Below are positions 1 to 10,681 of a stretch of DNA of 64,000 nt, piece by piece. Source of the DNA: Sodalis sp. Ffu (lineage in GTDB: Bacteria > Pseudomonadota > Gammaproteobacteria > Enterobacterales > Enterobacteriaceae). The stretch is from positions 1,086,001-1,150,000 of the forward strand of contig CP072944.1 of assembly GCA_024748595.1 (NCBI GenBank). The letters are read 5' to 3'. A model generated the notes under the pieces. That model saw nothing but the letters and a program-made list of their open reading frames with translations. It was not told where the DNA came from and did not search any database. How positions within the stretch are numbered: position 1 is the stretch's first letter; every line of letters begins with the position of its first letter. The translations under genes and the position numbers were made by a program.

Positions 1-195
1 CGTCAACTATATCAGCATATAGCGAAAAGCTCCAATAGCTTGCTGCCAGACCGGAACGTTGAAAACAATTCATTTCCTTATCCTCTGACAGCAGCAGAAA
101 CAAACAACGACCAAATTTTGGCAAAAATGCAACCGAGGGATTATCCAGAAAGCGCTAGCAGTCTATTGCGCAGTACACCATTTTCGCGCAAATAA
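1..195 (+). CDS. zapG: ZapG (YhcB), C-terminal part, cut by window start
   Basis: The first 64 codons in frame 1 run to a TAA at 193-195 and read like the C-terminal half of enterobacterial ZapG/YhcB. The segment RQLYQHIAKSSNSLLPD matches the family stretch before its low-complexity tail, and the end PRDYPESASSLLR matches the conserved last residues. ZapG is an inner-membrane, coiled-coil protein linked to cell division and envelope growth; its N-terminal membrane anchor lies outside the window. It sits directly upstream of degQ, as in E. coli, which supports the call. The reading frame is open and the end is at the usual place, so this part looks intact. Confidence 0.85.
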   Translation, partial: RQLYQHIAKSSNSLLPDRNVENNSFPYPLTAAETNNDQILAKMQPRDYPESASSLLRSTPFSRK

Positions 196-361
196 CCCAA
201 CCGAAAAGAAAACAGCGATTGCATCTACGAAGACGACCTAAACACTGCACAACGCTAAATTTTCCACTCCGGCGATGGTTTTTAAAATATTATTGCAATT
301 ATATTGCCTGGTCCCTCAAACATGGTATCTATCACTAAATAACAAGCGAGTTAACATTTCA

Positions 362-1732
362 ATGAAAATAACACCTTTATTTAGCACGTTGACACTTAGT
401 CTTGTATTTAATTTACTTCCTTTCACCACCACCCAGGCAACACTGCCAGCCGAAGTACCAGAACAAGCCATGCTGAGTTTAGCACCAATGCTAGCTAAAG
501 TGCTACCGGCAGTGGTAAGCGTTCATGTGGAAGGTACCCAGTCGGTACGGCGACCTACGTTGCCCAAAGAGTTTAAATACTTCTTCGGCCCTGAAATTCC
601 AGATGGCAATAGCGGCGTGCGTCCCTTTGAAGGACTAGGCTCCGGGGTCATTATAAATGCCGCCAAGGGCTACGTAATTACTAATAACCATGTGGTCAAC
701 GGCGCGAATAAAATTAAAGTACAACTCAACGACGGGCGTGAATTCAAAGCTAAATTGTTAGGCCATGATGAACAAACTGACCTAGCACTACTACTACTCT
801 CGGCATCAAAAAACCTCGCCGAAATCAAAATAGCCGACTCCGATACCCTGAAGGTGGGTGATTTCGCGGTCGCAGTGGGCAATCCATTCGGTCTTGGTCA
901 AACTGCAACCTCCGGTATCGTTTCAGCATTGGGCCGCAGCGGTTTAAATCTTGAAGGGCTAGAAAACTTTATACAGACCGACGCCTCCATTAACCGCGGC
1001 AATTCCGGAGGCGCTCTCGTTAATCTAAAAGGTGAACTAATTGGTATCAATACTGCTATTCTGGCACCGGGCGGCGGCAATATCGGCATTGGATTCGCCA
1101 TTCCCAGTAATATCGTTAAAAATCTGAGCCAACAACTTATCGAATTTGGCGAAGTGAAACGCGGCCATTTAGGGATTAAGGGAACAGAATTAACAGCCGA
1201 TATCGCCAAAGCGTTAAATATCGACGCTCAGCGCGGAGCGTTTGTCAGCGAAGTGCTACCAGGGGCCGCTGCCGCAAAAGCAGGCATCAAAGCCGGGGAT
1301 ATCATTGTTTCGGTGGAAGGCAAGCCGATACAGAGCTTCGCAGAACTGCGAGTCAAAGTTGGGACTACTACTCCGGGCAACACTGTCAAATTAGGGCTGC
1401 TGCGCAACGGCAAGCTGCAAAATATATCGGTAGTATTGGATGACAGCAACTACACTACCACCAGCGAAGAAGTTCTTATCCCGGCTCTGCAAGGCGCATC
1501 TCTCAGCAATGGGCAACTAAAAGACGGCACGAAAGGTGTGCAAGTGGAAGATGTCGTCAAAGACTCTCCCGCTGCAGCCGTAGGTCTGCAGAAGGGTGAT
1601 ATGATCATCGGTTTTAACCGCGAACGAGTACAAAGCCTATCGCAACTGCGTAAAGTCCTAAATACTAAACCGGTGGTTATAGCACTGAATATCGTGCGGG
1701 GCAACGCCAGTATTTTCCTGCTATTACGCTAA
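362..1732 (+). CDS. degQ: Periplasmic serine endoprotease DegQ
   Basis: DegQ is an HtrA-family periplasmic protease and chaperone that degrades misfolded envelope proteins as a cage-forming oligomer. I take the ATG at 362, giving 456 residues, because it opens a normal signal peptide (MKITPLFSTLTLSLVFNLLP, cleavage near residue 26). An in-frame ATG at 275 would add 29 residues with no family counterpart. The trypsin-like domain carries His110 (TNNHV), Asp140 (EQTDLAL) and Ser215 (NRGNSGGAL). Two PDZ domains follow at about 265-360 and 370-456, and the length equals the E. coli protein. It follows zapG, as expected, but the usual next gene degS is absent and a degraded insertion element lies there instead. 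DegQ is therefore probably the only HtrA protease of this locus. A strong hairpin follows the stop codon. Confidence 0.95.
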   Translation: MKITPLFSTLTLSLVFNLLPFTTTQATLPAEVPEQAMLSLAPMLAKVLPAVVSVHVEGTQSVRRPTLPKEFKYFFGPEIPDGNSGVRPFEGLGSGVIINAAKGYVITNNHVVNGANKIKVQLNDGREFKAKLLGHDEQTDLALLLLSASKNLAEIKIADSDTLKVGDFAVAVGNPFGLGQTATSGIVSALGRSGLNLEGLENFIQTDASINRGNSGGALVNLKGELIGINTAILAPGGGNIGIGFAIPSNIVKNLSQQLIEFGEVKRGHLGIKGTELTADIAKALNIDAQRGAFVSEVLPGAAAAKAGIKAGDIIVSVEGKPIQSFAELRVKVGTTTPGNTVKLGLLRNGKLQNISVVLDDSNYTTTSEEVLIPALQGASLSNGQLKDGTKGVQVEDVVKDSPAAAVGLQKGDMIIGFNRERVQSLSQLRKVLNTKPVVIALNIVRGNASIFLLLR

Positions 1733-1741
1733 CTGGTTAAA

Positions 1742-1771
1742 AAATGGACACTGGCGCTACAGTGTCCATTT
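1742..1771 (+). terminator. Hairpin terminator after degQ
   Basis: Nine bases after the degQ stop there is a perfect 12-bp stem, AAATGGACACTG paired with CAGTGTCCATTT, around the loop GCGCTA. The following sequence is T-rich but interrupted (TTAACTTAATTTT). This is a likely intrinsic terminator for zapG-degQ transcription, inferred from position and shape only. Confidence 0.75.
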
Positions 1772-1778
1772 AACTTAA

Positions 1779-2715
1779 TTTTGTTGAATAAATCTAGTCA
1801 TCGCCAAAACTTTTCCAAAATCGTTATTAACTATTGATCAGCCCTAACCTGATCACAGACATATCTATAAATTATTTTATCGAATGCACATGCACCATGG
1901 CCATGGTTCCTCACCCTAGCTGGGCATCATAATCTCATATATCACAATCAGTTAAATTACCATTGTATTCTTGACATAGCTCTTTCTGCTAGACAATCTC
2001 AAAAGTAATCAAACTTATTTAAACATTGCGCCCGCTTTCTATCCGCATAATTTTTCCAATATACTTTTTAAGAGTATATCGATGATAAAAATTTTTTCGC
2101 TAACAGCGTAACCACCATGATTCAACGACAGATCATGAGACGGTAATTTCATGTTTGTAGTATCGGACTACTACATAAATTTTTTGGCCAAATGCACAGT
2201 TTATCTGATTATCTATTTAGTTTGATAAATACATTTATTTTTAATAATAAAGGAGCGCTCAATAACTTCTTATAAATCACTAATTGACACAAACCATACT
2301 CCTAGATTACCAAATGACAACTCCAAGCGATAGAAAGCATATGGCGGCTAAAATATGCATTAAATAAAACAACTCAGCAATTTATCAATAGATAAGTAAC
2401 TTAATAGCAATCAAAAAAAACTCAAAACAATAAATTTATAAGAAATATTACCGTGTGTATAAATTTTATTATTACATTAATATTGTATACCATTTATTAA
2501 CATAGATAAAGTCCAGGTAACCTAAAGGAACATGAATTAAATTCAAATAATCTATATTATAATATTCGCAAAAGCTAATAATTTATTTTACCATAAACAT
2601 ATTGATGATAATAGCTCACCTAATTTAGTGATTTTAAATTTTACCTTTTCAATAAAAAGATTTTTCTAAAAATTAATGATCTATCCTTATAAAAAATGAT
2701 GTATTCAACACAAGC
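1779..2715 (-). mobile_element. Degraded IS5/IS903-like element at the degS position
   Basis: The left end reads TTTTGTTGAATAAATCT and the right end TGATGTATTCAACACAAGC, which are inverted to each other and resemble the IS903-group terminal repeat (GGCTTTGTTGAATAAATC, from memory). The 937-bp spacing is close to a full-length element. On the minus strand at about 1880-1945 there are traces of the transposase C-terminus (RDYDAQ then AMAMV), full of stops. A second, plus-strand trace of the same motif (ending near GCATTAAATAAAACAACTCAG) lies at 2290-2385, so two copies may be nested or rearranged here. No open transposase frame remains. The element occupies the place where degS stands in relatives. 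Confidence 0.6.
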
Positions 2716-3347
2716 AGTTAATCATACTATTTCATAGATTTCATTATAGCAACTTTTACTAGCTAGATACATGCACTGAGCATTACAACAAATCAATTGC
2801 TTTATCATAGTAAGATAGCAATAACGCTCATATCAACGAAAAATATGCATGCTCAGATCCGGGCTCTCCATGCACCAAAACATCAATCTGCTTAATAAAA
2901 AAATAAAGCAGGCGTTACATTACTCACAGATTATCGTTGAACTACAGATGGATGCTTAGGTTTACGAAGCACCTACTGGCAAGATTCTAAACAATCTGAA
3001 TGCTCGAGCGATGCCAATCCCTATAATCTAAATTATAAACAAATTCTTACCCAACAGATCATGGTCAAAGGACCAGATCAAACTTAATCCATACAAAACC
3101 TCCAGAAAACTTTTTGCAAACTAACAAATCCATTAATAATGACAATTCAAAGTGGCGCGCTTATCAATAAGATTGATAAATTGATAAATATCAATACATA
3201 TAGCTCGATAAAAACAACAATAGCTAAATATTAAAAAACATCAGCTTCCCGATTATGACCAAGTTGGCGATCTTGACATAAGCGAGCGATCTTGACATAA
3301 GCGAGCACAAAAAATTAGTTTTCCTTACGAAATTAGATACCCACTCG
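2716..3347. other. Non-coding spacer between the IS relic and murA
   Basis: AT-rich DNA with no gene I can recognise. A 19-bp unit, GCGATCTTGACATAAGCGA, is tandemly duplicated at 3267-3304, shortly after the murA stop. Confidence 0.6.
3267..3304. repeat. Two tandem copies of a 19-bp unit
   Basis: GCGATCTTGACATAAGCGA occurs twice without spacer (3267-3285 and 3286-3304), both copies identical. This looks like a recent slippage duplication in the murA 3' flank. Confidence 0.9.
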
Positions 3348-4616
<1,269 letters not shown>

Positions 4617-4661
4617 TTATCTCTGTGTTTAACGGTAATTCCCTGACCAGATAGGACTATA

Positions 4662-4916
4662 TTAAAAACTGTTCAACTTGCGAGCACGTTGCCACTCCTC
4701 GGGCGTGTAGGCTTTGATAGATAAGGAGTGAATGCGATCATCCGAAATATATTCCATCAGCGGCACATAAATTATCTGCTGTTTTTTTATCTTGCTCATG
4801 CCAGCAAATTGCTTGCTAACTGCAATGACTTGAAAATGGCGGCCGTTACCACTAACATGGACTTGGTCCAGCCGGAGGGCTTTTATCAGCACATCTTTAA
4901 TTGCATAAGTTTCCAT
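4662..4916 (-). CDS. ibaG: BolA-family acid-stress protein IbaG
   Basis: An 84-residue BolA-like protein, collinear with E. coli IbaG (YrbA). Conserved stretches are [30 protein letters not shown] and [11 protein letters not shown] chose the internal ATG at 4916 because it matches the family N-terminus ([10 protein letters not shown]); the open frame extends 13 codons further upstream with unrelated residues. BolA/IbaG proteins bind iron-sulfur clusters together with monothiol glutaredoxins and have been linked to acid stress and lipid A/envelope phenotypes. It precedes murA on the same strand; its own upstream neighbours, the mla genes, are broken. Confidence 0.92.
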   Translation of the reverse strand: METYAIKDVLIKALRLDQVHVSGNGRHFQVIAVSKQFAGMSKIKKQQIIYVPLMEYISDDRIHSLSIKAYTPEEWQRARKLNSF

Positions 4917-5148
4917 AATCAATATTCTATAACATGTGTAGAGAATCAAACACATATCTTAAAGGAAACCAACAAGATCTGGAACAAGCAAAGATATTAG
5001 CTGCTACTTCATATACATCCAAGGGCAAATGCATAAAAAGATTAATTATAAAAAAGCATACTATGAGCACGTCCTATTGGTATTAACATACACGTGAAAT
5101 CCTAGCTAGACAAAACAATTTACATCCGCCCACTGGCGAGCCGCCAGT

Positions 5149-5346
5149 CTAAAAAACCGTTGTGCTGACACTGCTTATGATAAAAATGCACATCATCGCC
5201 ATACCCGCATAATCAACCAATTTCAAACCAGAAACATCCAAAATACGGATCCCGCTTAGTAATAACTCACACTGCTGCCATAATGGCAGCAGTGTATCGC
5301 AATCAAGATCCTGGTAAGAAAAATGTTTCTCCCTATCCTTTCCCAC
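5149..5346 (-). pseudogene. mlaB: mlaB relic (STAS-domain subunit of the Mla transporter)
   Basis: A 65-codon open stretch resembles MlaB. LDCDTLLPLWQQCELLLSGI matches the family's LDQDVLLPLWEMREEAVTGI, and LKLVDYAGMAMM matches the segment around the conserved VDTGGLALL. The VDT threonine is lost, and the C-terminal third is missing and replaced by unrelated residues. It lies next to ibaG, as in relatives. I judge it a pseudogene. Confidence 0.8.
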
Positions 5347-5964
5347 TCAACGACTCAGCCATTGCCCATGGCATAAGCGGTTTCTGAGCAACGATATGCA
5401 ACAGATATGTTAATTAATCTATCCACTTGGTGCTTAGGGTCGATGCCACTTATTTTGCTTGTATAGTAATCATGACACGGATAAGAACAAAGTCGGCATT
5501 TCCTAGCTATTTTTCTGGCAAAACTTGATAAGTTTTATTATTTTATAATAATAAAACTTATCAATCAGATCCTCCAGTATTATCCCTGAATACACATCCT
5601 GAATTACAGCGCCATCTTTTGATGGTACTAATCGCCAGATCTTTAAAACCAATGTTAAACACCAGATATTGCTTCACAATCAAACCTAAAATACGGATTC
5701 AAGAGAACTGGTATCCGGAATACCATTATATATTTATTCAATATCCATACTGACTCTTGCTTTATACGTTTTTGAATCGAAGATTATGCTTGCTACCCGG
5801 CCAATACTATTAGTCCACCAAATGAATAAGATTATCGCACAGCGTGATAATCATAAATACAAATTTTGTTTTTTGCTTTTATTCAATTAGTTCTCAAATA
5901 TCAATACCGTACAACTCCAAAATCGCCAGAGACGCGTATACTACCATGCATGTAGTTACACAAC
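5347..5964 (-). other. Eroded stretch where mlaC and mlaD belong
   Basis: Between the mlaB and mlaE relics only about 620 bp remain, too short for mlaC plus mlaD, and I read no trace of either. The stretch contains a perfect 18-bp inverted repeat at 5525-5564. Confidence 0.5.
5525..5564. repeat. Perfect 18-bp inverted repeat with 4-nt loop
   Basis: TTGATAAGTTTTATTATT (5525-5542) is the exact reverse complement of 5547-5564 across the loop TTAT. It lies in decayed mla DNA, on no recognisable gene. On either strand the arm carries a run of T residues, so a terminator role is possible but not shown. Confidence 0.9.
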
Positions 5965-6382
5965 TTATTCCTTAAAGCCTCGTATGGAGTAATAGCCATT
6001 AAATAATGCAATCCAGGTAATAATGATAGTGAAAACGACACTCTTAATAACATAATTTACAAAATATTTATGCTGTTCTATGAACTCCTTTTGCATTGCA
6101 GACCAAAAAACTGCTATCGATACCTTTCCAGTCGACCACGACAATGGCTTCTCTATAGATATCCCCATCGCAATAAAAATCATCGTCAACAACAGCATAC
6201 TGATAATCCCAGTCTAAAAACCCGGCGACACCACCGGAGCAGTAGGTCCCACCGCCATCATCTCCAAACTTAATAGCTGCTCCGTAGCTTTTATCAAACC
6301 TATATTCGGCGAGCATGGCTAAACCAGAAATGACAATAACCACCAACGATAATACACCGACGCTGTACGATTGTTTAATCAA
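5965..6382 (-). pseudogene. mlaE: mlaE relic (permease subunit of the Mla transporter)
   Basis: Two minus-strand frames together recall MlaE. YSVGVLSLVVIVISG (from 6382 downward) matches the family's YNVGVLSMLIIVVSG, and FWSAMQKEFIEQ followed by KSVVFTIIITWIALFNGYY matches FWSAMQ and KSVVFAITVTWIALFNGYD. The middle of the protein is deleted and the frames are out of register. MlaE is the membrane permease for phospholipid transport to and from the outer membrane, so this system cannot work from this locus. Confidence 0.88.
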
Positions 6383-6394
6383 CAGCCGCCACTG

Positions 6395-6911
6395 CTAACG
6401 GAACACTGTTGCCCCATCAGTGCGTTGAACAACATGCAAACTGCTCGGATAAAACAGCCCTTCGACGATACCGTCGAGGAATTGTATGACCTGGAACTCT
6501 GGATCAAAGCGCAAGCCATCTGGGATACCCTCTGCTACAACATAATGTTCGGCAACCATATAGAACATAATCAGCTGCGGATCTAAAGCAATGGGCCCCG
6601 CACCAGAACCGCCTGCCATCCATGCCACCAGACAGCTTAGAGTGGCATCATCGACACCGATCAGCATAGGCCGACTTGTGCTGCTAGTTTTATCCTCACC
6701 GTACTATGAAGCACTGGTTCAGGCAGCCTGGTATGTTACCGCTAATGGAAAAGCAACATGTTCCAATATGTTTACTGCCAATAAACAGAGCATCAGACTG
6801 GAAAACATGCTGATTTTTTGCGCATTGCGTACAACTAGCGGCGTGACAAAGTGGCTTTGCAGATACTGGAGGTTCCATAATAGCGATGATTTTACCACGA
6901 GAAAACAACAT
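6395..6911 (-). pseudogene. mlaF: mlaF relic (ATPase subunit of the Mla transporter)
   Basis: Fragments in different minus-strand frames match MlaF. RGKIIAIMEPP stands at the Walker A region (family RGKITAIMGPSGIGK, so the P-loop is destroyed), FQSDALF matches FQSGALF, and PIALDPQLIMF (family AIALEPDLIMF) and VIQFLDGIVEG (family VRQFLDGIADG) lie further along. Frameshifts and the broken P-loop make it a clear pseudogene. It stands upstream of mlaE, in ancestral order. Confidence 0.88.
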
Positions 6912-7519
6912 ACTAATATTATTAAAAATAATATGATCGCTAGGGTAAAAACTTAATCCTTAGATCTCAACCAAGTTATCGCTATAACTCATCATCAAAC
7001 ACGCATCACTAACGTTTCGAATATTCTATATCGGAGTTAACCATCGTAACTGTTGTGATATAAAAATGAATTTTTCGTCTGATAGAAAGAACATTCCAAA
7101 GTTTTAAAAATTCTATTTTCAATGAACGAATTTTCCACTATGGTTACCCGACTCCACTTACATCATTAAACAAACAAAAACATTAATATCACTATAAAAC
7201 CCAATACGTGGCAATATTGCTCTATTATGATTTATACTATTGTGATAAAAATTAAATGGAAAACACAAAACACAGGATCATAAAATCACCGCATTTTAAC
7301 ACAAGCCTTAGTGCAGCTAAGGCATATAAAGCATCAACTTTGATAATGTAATAAATAAAGAAGTTCTATATAAATTATTACAATATAAACATAAAAAATT
7401 ACAAAAACCATAAACAATAGTGAATTATGATGCGCACCACAGCAAAAAAATAGACTGCTGGCTTAAAATTATACAGATGGTCCTCCCTGGAAAGGCCATC
7501 AACTCACCGAATCATGCCT
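6912..7519. other. Spacer without recognisable gene
   Basis: AT-rich DNA between the mlaF relic and an IS trace. yrbG would be expected between mlaF and kdsD in relatives; I see no trace of it. Confidence 0.5.
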
Positions 7520-7720
7520 TAATTGAAATTAGGAGATAATCAATTAACAGAAAATAATAATGACTACTGAAAAACTCGGTTATCATCTATACTACCTTAA
7601 GCTATTTATATCATGCAATAAATAGCTATTTAACTAACTCCTGACATACGAGATTACAATGCACAATTAGGGGAAATCATAGACTATAGTAAACGCATTG
7701 AATAAAATAACTCACTAGAC
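7520..7720 (+). mobile_element. Transposase C-terminal relic, IS903-like, plus strand
   Basis: Read with frame changes, the plus strand gives NNDY, then GYH near 7582, then RDYNAQLGE at about 7650-7676, followed by VNALNKITH (CGCATTGAATAAAATAACTCAC at about 7691-7712). This order matches the IS903-type transposase C-terminus (NDTWKKKVGYH, then RDYDAQVGEAM, then VKALNKI). It is a heavily mutated fragment without a start or an open frame. Confidence 0.6.
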
Positions 7721-8250
7721 AAAATATTCCTATCACAAGACAAATGGTTTAAACAACTTTTCATAATAAACTTTGATTTTAAATAATATCATGTTTATTG
7801 TCGGAAGAGCAGCTTTTATTAAGATCAATCATTGTTCAAGCTTTAGCTAAACGTTAAAGTAGTGATATTTCAATACATAAACAACTGACAAAACTACGGC
7901 AGTAATAAAAAAGTACAATAACTTCCTGGTAGTGCTACTGGTTTATATTTATCATCAACCCATCTCAGCCAACATGGTAGATAATAAACAATACCAGCAC
8001 TGGCGCGAGATTGTACTCTTAACCATCTAAGTCGTATGACAGTTTAGAAGTAGGTATTCTGCCATAGCTATCAACGCCGATAATTGACTAGGTCATATCA
8101 TAACACGAGTGATCTTCACAGTGTTTGTCTGCGCAAACAGCGCCAAATAATCATCTGTTAGACGCATGTTGTTACTATGCAGCTTTAACCGCCTTCTTAA
8201 CAGTGTTATTACTCTAACCCCAGGTTCTTTAATCAACCAGGACAAGTGTT
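7721..8250. other. Spacer upstream of kdsD without recognisable gene
   Basis: No gene seen. The promoter of kdsD must lie here; I could not pick a convincing -35/-10 pair. Confidence 0.5.
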
Positions 8251-9237
8251 ATGTCGCAAAATACAGTCAAGCCGGTTTTCGACTTTGTCGCCGCCGGCAA
8301 ACAGGTCCTCGCCATTGAGCGAGAAAGTCTAGTACAGTTAGATCAATACATTAACGAAGATTTTCGCCGCGCCTGCGAAATGCTATTTTACTGCAGCGGC
8401 AAAGTGGTGGTTATGGGCATGGGCAAATCCGGCCATATAGGCCGCAAGCTAGCTGCTACCTTTGCCAGCACCGGCACGCCTGCGTTTTTTGTCCATCCCG
8501 GGGAAGCAAGCCATGGTGATTTAGGCATGGTTTCACCGCAGGATATAGTTATCGCGTTATCAAATTCTGGTGAATCCCATGAAATTGTAGCTCTCATTTC
8601 AGTTCTGAAACGTCTACGCATTCCCCTTATCTGCATAACTGGCAAGCCGGATAGCACTATAGGTAAAGCGGCCGAAATTTACCTTTGCATCCACGTACCA
8701 AAAGAAGCCTGTCCACTAGGATTGTCGCCCACCGCCAGCACTACCGCCGCGTTGGTGATGGGCGATGCGCTGGCGGTAGCACTGCTGCAAGCACGCGGTT
8801 TCACCGTCGAAAATTTCGCGCTTGCCCACCCCGGTGGCGTTCTGGGACGTAAACTGCTGCTACGTGTTGGCGATATTATGCACAGCGGTACCGATATCCC
8901 TCAAATAACACGCAGCGCGTCGTTACGCGACGCGCTAGTGGAGATTACTCGCAAAAATTTAGGAATGACAGTAATTTGCGACGAAAGCAATAGCATTGCC
9001 GGCATTTTTACCGATGGTGATCTCCGGCGAGTTATCGATCAAGGCATCGATCTAAATAGGGCATACATCACCGACGTAATGACGCCAGGAGGCGTACGCG
9101 TCACCCCTGACACACTAGCAGTAGAAGCACTCAATTTACTGCAATCACGCAACATCACCTCACTCTTAATTGCTAACCAAAACCATCTGATAGGGGTAGT
9201 GCATATGCATGATATGCTACGCGCTGGCGTGATATAA
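8251..9237 (+). CDS. kdsD: D-arabinose-5-phosphate isomerase KdsD
   Basis: KdsD converts ribulose-5-phosphate to arabinose-5-phosphate, the first step toward Kdo, the inner-core sugar of LPS. The 328 residues equal the E. coli length. An N-terminal SIS domain (about 40-180) keeps Lys59, Glu111, Glu152 and His193, the residues I know as the catalytic set of the E. coli enzyme, plus the phosphate-binding SNSGES loop. Two CBS repeats fill about 205-328. AGGA precedes the ATG. In relatives kdsC follows within a few bases; here about 880 bp of degraded insertion element intervene, so the two genes probably need separate promoters. Confidence 0.96.
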   Translation: MSQNTVKPVFDFVAAGKQVLAIERESLVQLDQYINEDFRRACEMLFYCSGKVVVMGMGKSGHIGRKLAATFASTGTPAFFVHPGEASHGDLGMVSPQDIVIALSNSGESHEIVALISVLKRLRIPLICITGKPDSTIGKAAEIYLCIHVPKEACPLGLSPTASTTAALVMGDALAVALLQARGFTVENFALAHPGGVLGRKLLLRVGDIMHSGTDIPQITRSASLRDALVEITRKNLGMTVICDESNSIAGIFTDGDLRRVIDQGIDLNRAYITDVMTPGGVRVTPDTLAVEALNLLQSRNITSLLIANQNHLIGVVHMHDMLRAGVI

Positions 9238-9241
9238 TTAA

Positions 9242-10096
9242 GTTTTATTGAACTAGACATCGTGAACCTTGCGCTTAAAATTATTAAGTCACTTATCTAG
9301 CAACAAAAATACCTAAATCAATTAGTTGATTCAAAAGTATTATCGTAATGTATAGATACCGGCGAATTCATGTTTTATTCATCATACTACTGTACTTTTC
9401 CAAAGTACGTCGATGGTAACCGACCTTCTTATCTTCAATGATCACTATTTCTTATAAACGTTGATTGAAACATGCCTATAATACGCTACTATTAAAATAC
9501 CGTCATTAATGGTTTGATAGTGTTTATGCATCCGTTAAATTACTGATGCATAAGTCAAAGCAGAAGATGATTTCACGCGTCTTATACCGCCACGTATTTG
9601 CCAAAAATATGATTTTTCTTGTAACCATATTTCTGCACTTTACATTCAACTTCACTAACAACTTTTCAAATTATAGCAATAATAAATAGATTTATAACAA
9701 ATCAAGTTTTTATCCCGTTTACTAAAACATGTATCCCTGGCTAAAACATGTATAACCTGGCAATATAAAGATATTCATTAACTGAAAATAAAAAATTTAT
9801 AATATTTTATAATGTTTTAAAAAGTTAAACGCAAAATTCATTTTCACATCATTAATACAGGGGAGGTGATAACAATCTCTCAATGGAAGGCTAGACGTGC
9901 TCTTTTGAACAGTTTTATTTCTCATACCAGGCTAAGTTAAGATATTCAACCAAAACATTAGTGACCGAGTATGATGAACGCTTTGTTGCACTAGCATAAT
10001 TTAGTAATTTAAAAATTTTGCTTTACCCCAGAGATTTAAAAAATTGATGATTTACCTTTTATTTTTAGAAAAAATATAATTAATTTAATAAAACTG
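9242..10096 (-). mobile_element. Degraded IS903-like element splitting kdsD from kdsC
   Basis: The left end, GTTTTATTGAACTAGACATCG, starts just after the kdsD stop and aligns with the end of the relic at 1779 (TTTTGTTGAATAAATCTAGTCATCG). The right end near 10080-10096 is a weak match to the inverse repeat. On the minus strand at about 9385-9430 the sequence reads KKVGYHRRTLEKYSSM, matching the transposase segment KKKVGYHRRSLAETAM. The relic fills the whole kdsD-kdsC interval, so the insertion broke this operon and then decayed. Confidence 0.65.
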
Positions 10097-10117
10097 ATAC
10101 AGTTAAGGAAAAGAGTT

Positions 10118-10681
10118 ATGCAGGATAACTCCTTTATTAATACATGCTACGGGCCGGTGGCCCAATACGTGTTTGAGCGCGCTCGCCACGTCCGCTTGTT
10201 AATTTGCGATATGGATGGCGTGATGTCTGACGGCCTGATATATATGGGCAATAACGGCGAAACATTAAAGACTTTCAACATGCGCGATGGCTATGGTATC
10301 CGTTGCCTGCTAACTTCAGGCGTTGAAGTCGCTATTATTACTGGCTCTTTTTCTAGACTCACAGAAGACCGTTGCAAGACGCTTGGTATTAGGTATCTTT
10401 ACCAGAAACAATCAGATAAAACTTTATCCTTTAAGGCACTATTAAATAAACTAAAATTAACAACGAACCAGGTTGCCTATATAGGCGACGATTTAATTGA
10501 TGCCCCGGTCATAGACCAGGTAGGACTTAGCGTGGCAGTGGCAAATGCACATCCTCTCTTGCGATCTAGGAGCAATTATATTACCCGTATGGCCGGCGGC
10601 CACGGTGCGGTACGAGAAATTTGCGACCTCCTACTCCAAGCACAAGGAAAATTAAAAACTACCAGAGGCAAATTGGTATGA
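10118..10681 (+). CDS. kdsC: Kdo-8-phosphate phosphatase KdsC
   Basis: A 187-residue HAD-superfamily phosphatase that removes phosphate from Kdo-8-P, the third step of Kdo synthesis. Motif I is DMDGVMSDG with Asp31 and Asp33, motif II lies at IITGS, and motif III/IV is GDDLIDAPV. An unusual Ser replaces the family's Arg after ITG (ITGR in E. coli). Length equals the family norm within one residue. AAGGAA stands ahead of the ATG. The stop overlaps the lptC start by four bases (ATGA), so kdsC and lptC are translationally coupled as in E. coli. Confidence 0.95.
   Translation: MQDNSFINTCYGPVAQYVFERARHVRLLICDMDGVMSDGLIYMGNNGETLKTFNMRDGYGIRCLLTSGVEVAIITGSFSRLTEDRCKTLGIRYLYQKQSDKTLSFKALLNKLKLTTNQVAYIGDDLIDAPVIDQVGLSVAVANAHPLLRSRSNYITRMAGGHGAVREICDLLLQAQGKLKTTRGKLV

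Noticed and set aside
670-1704. Long minus-strand open frames opposite degQ
   Set aside because: They mirror the degQ codons and have no family resemblance; degQ on the plus strand has full motifs.
3267-3304. Tandem 19-bp unit as a regulatory iteron
   Set aside because: Only two copies, located after the murA stop; slippage is the simpler explanation.
9841-9880. Strong Shine-Dalgarno-like GGGGAGGTGATAAC
   Set aside because: No open frame follows it; it lies in the IS relic.
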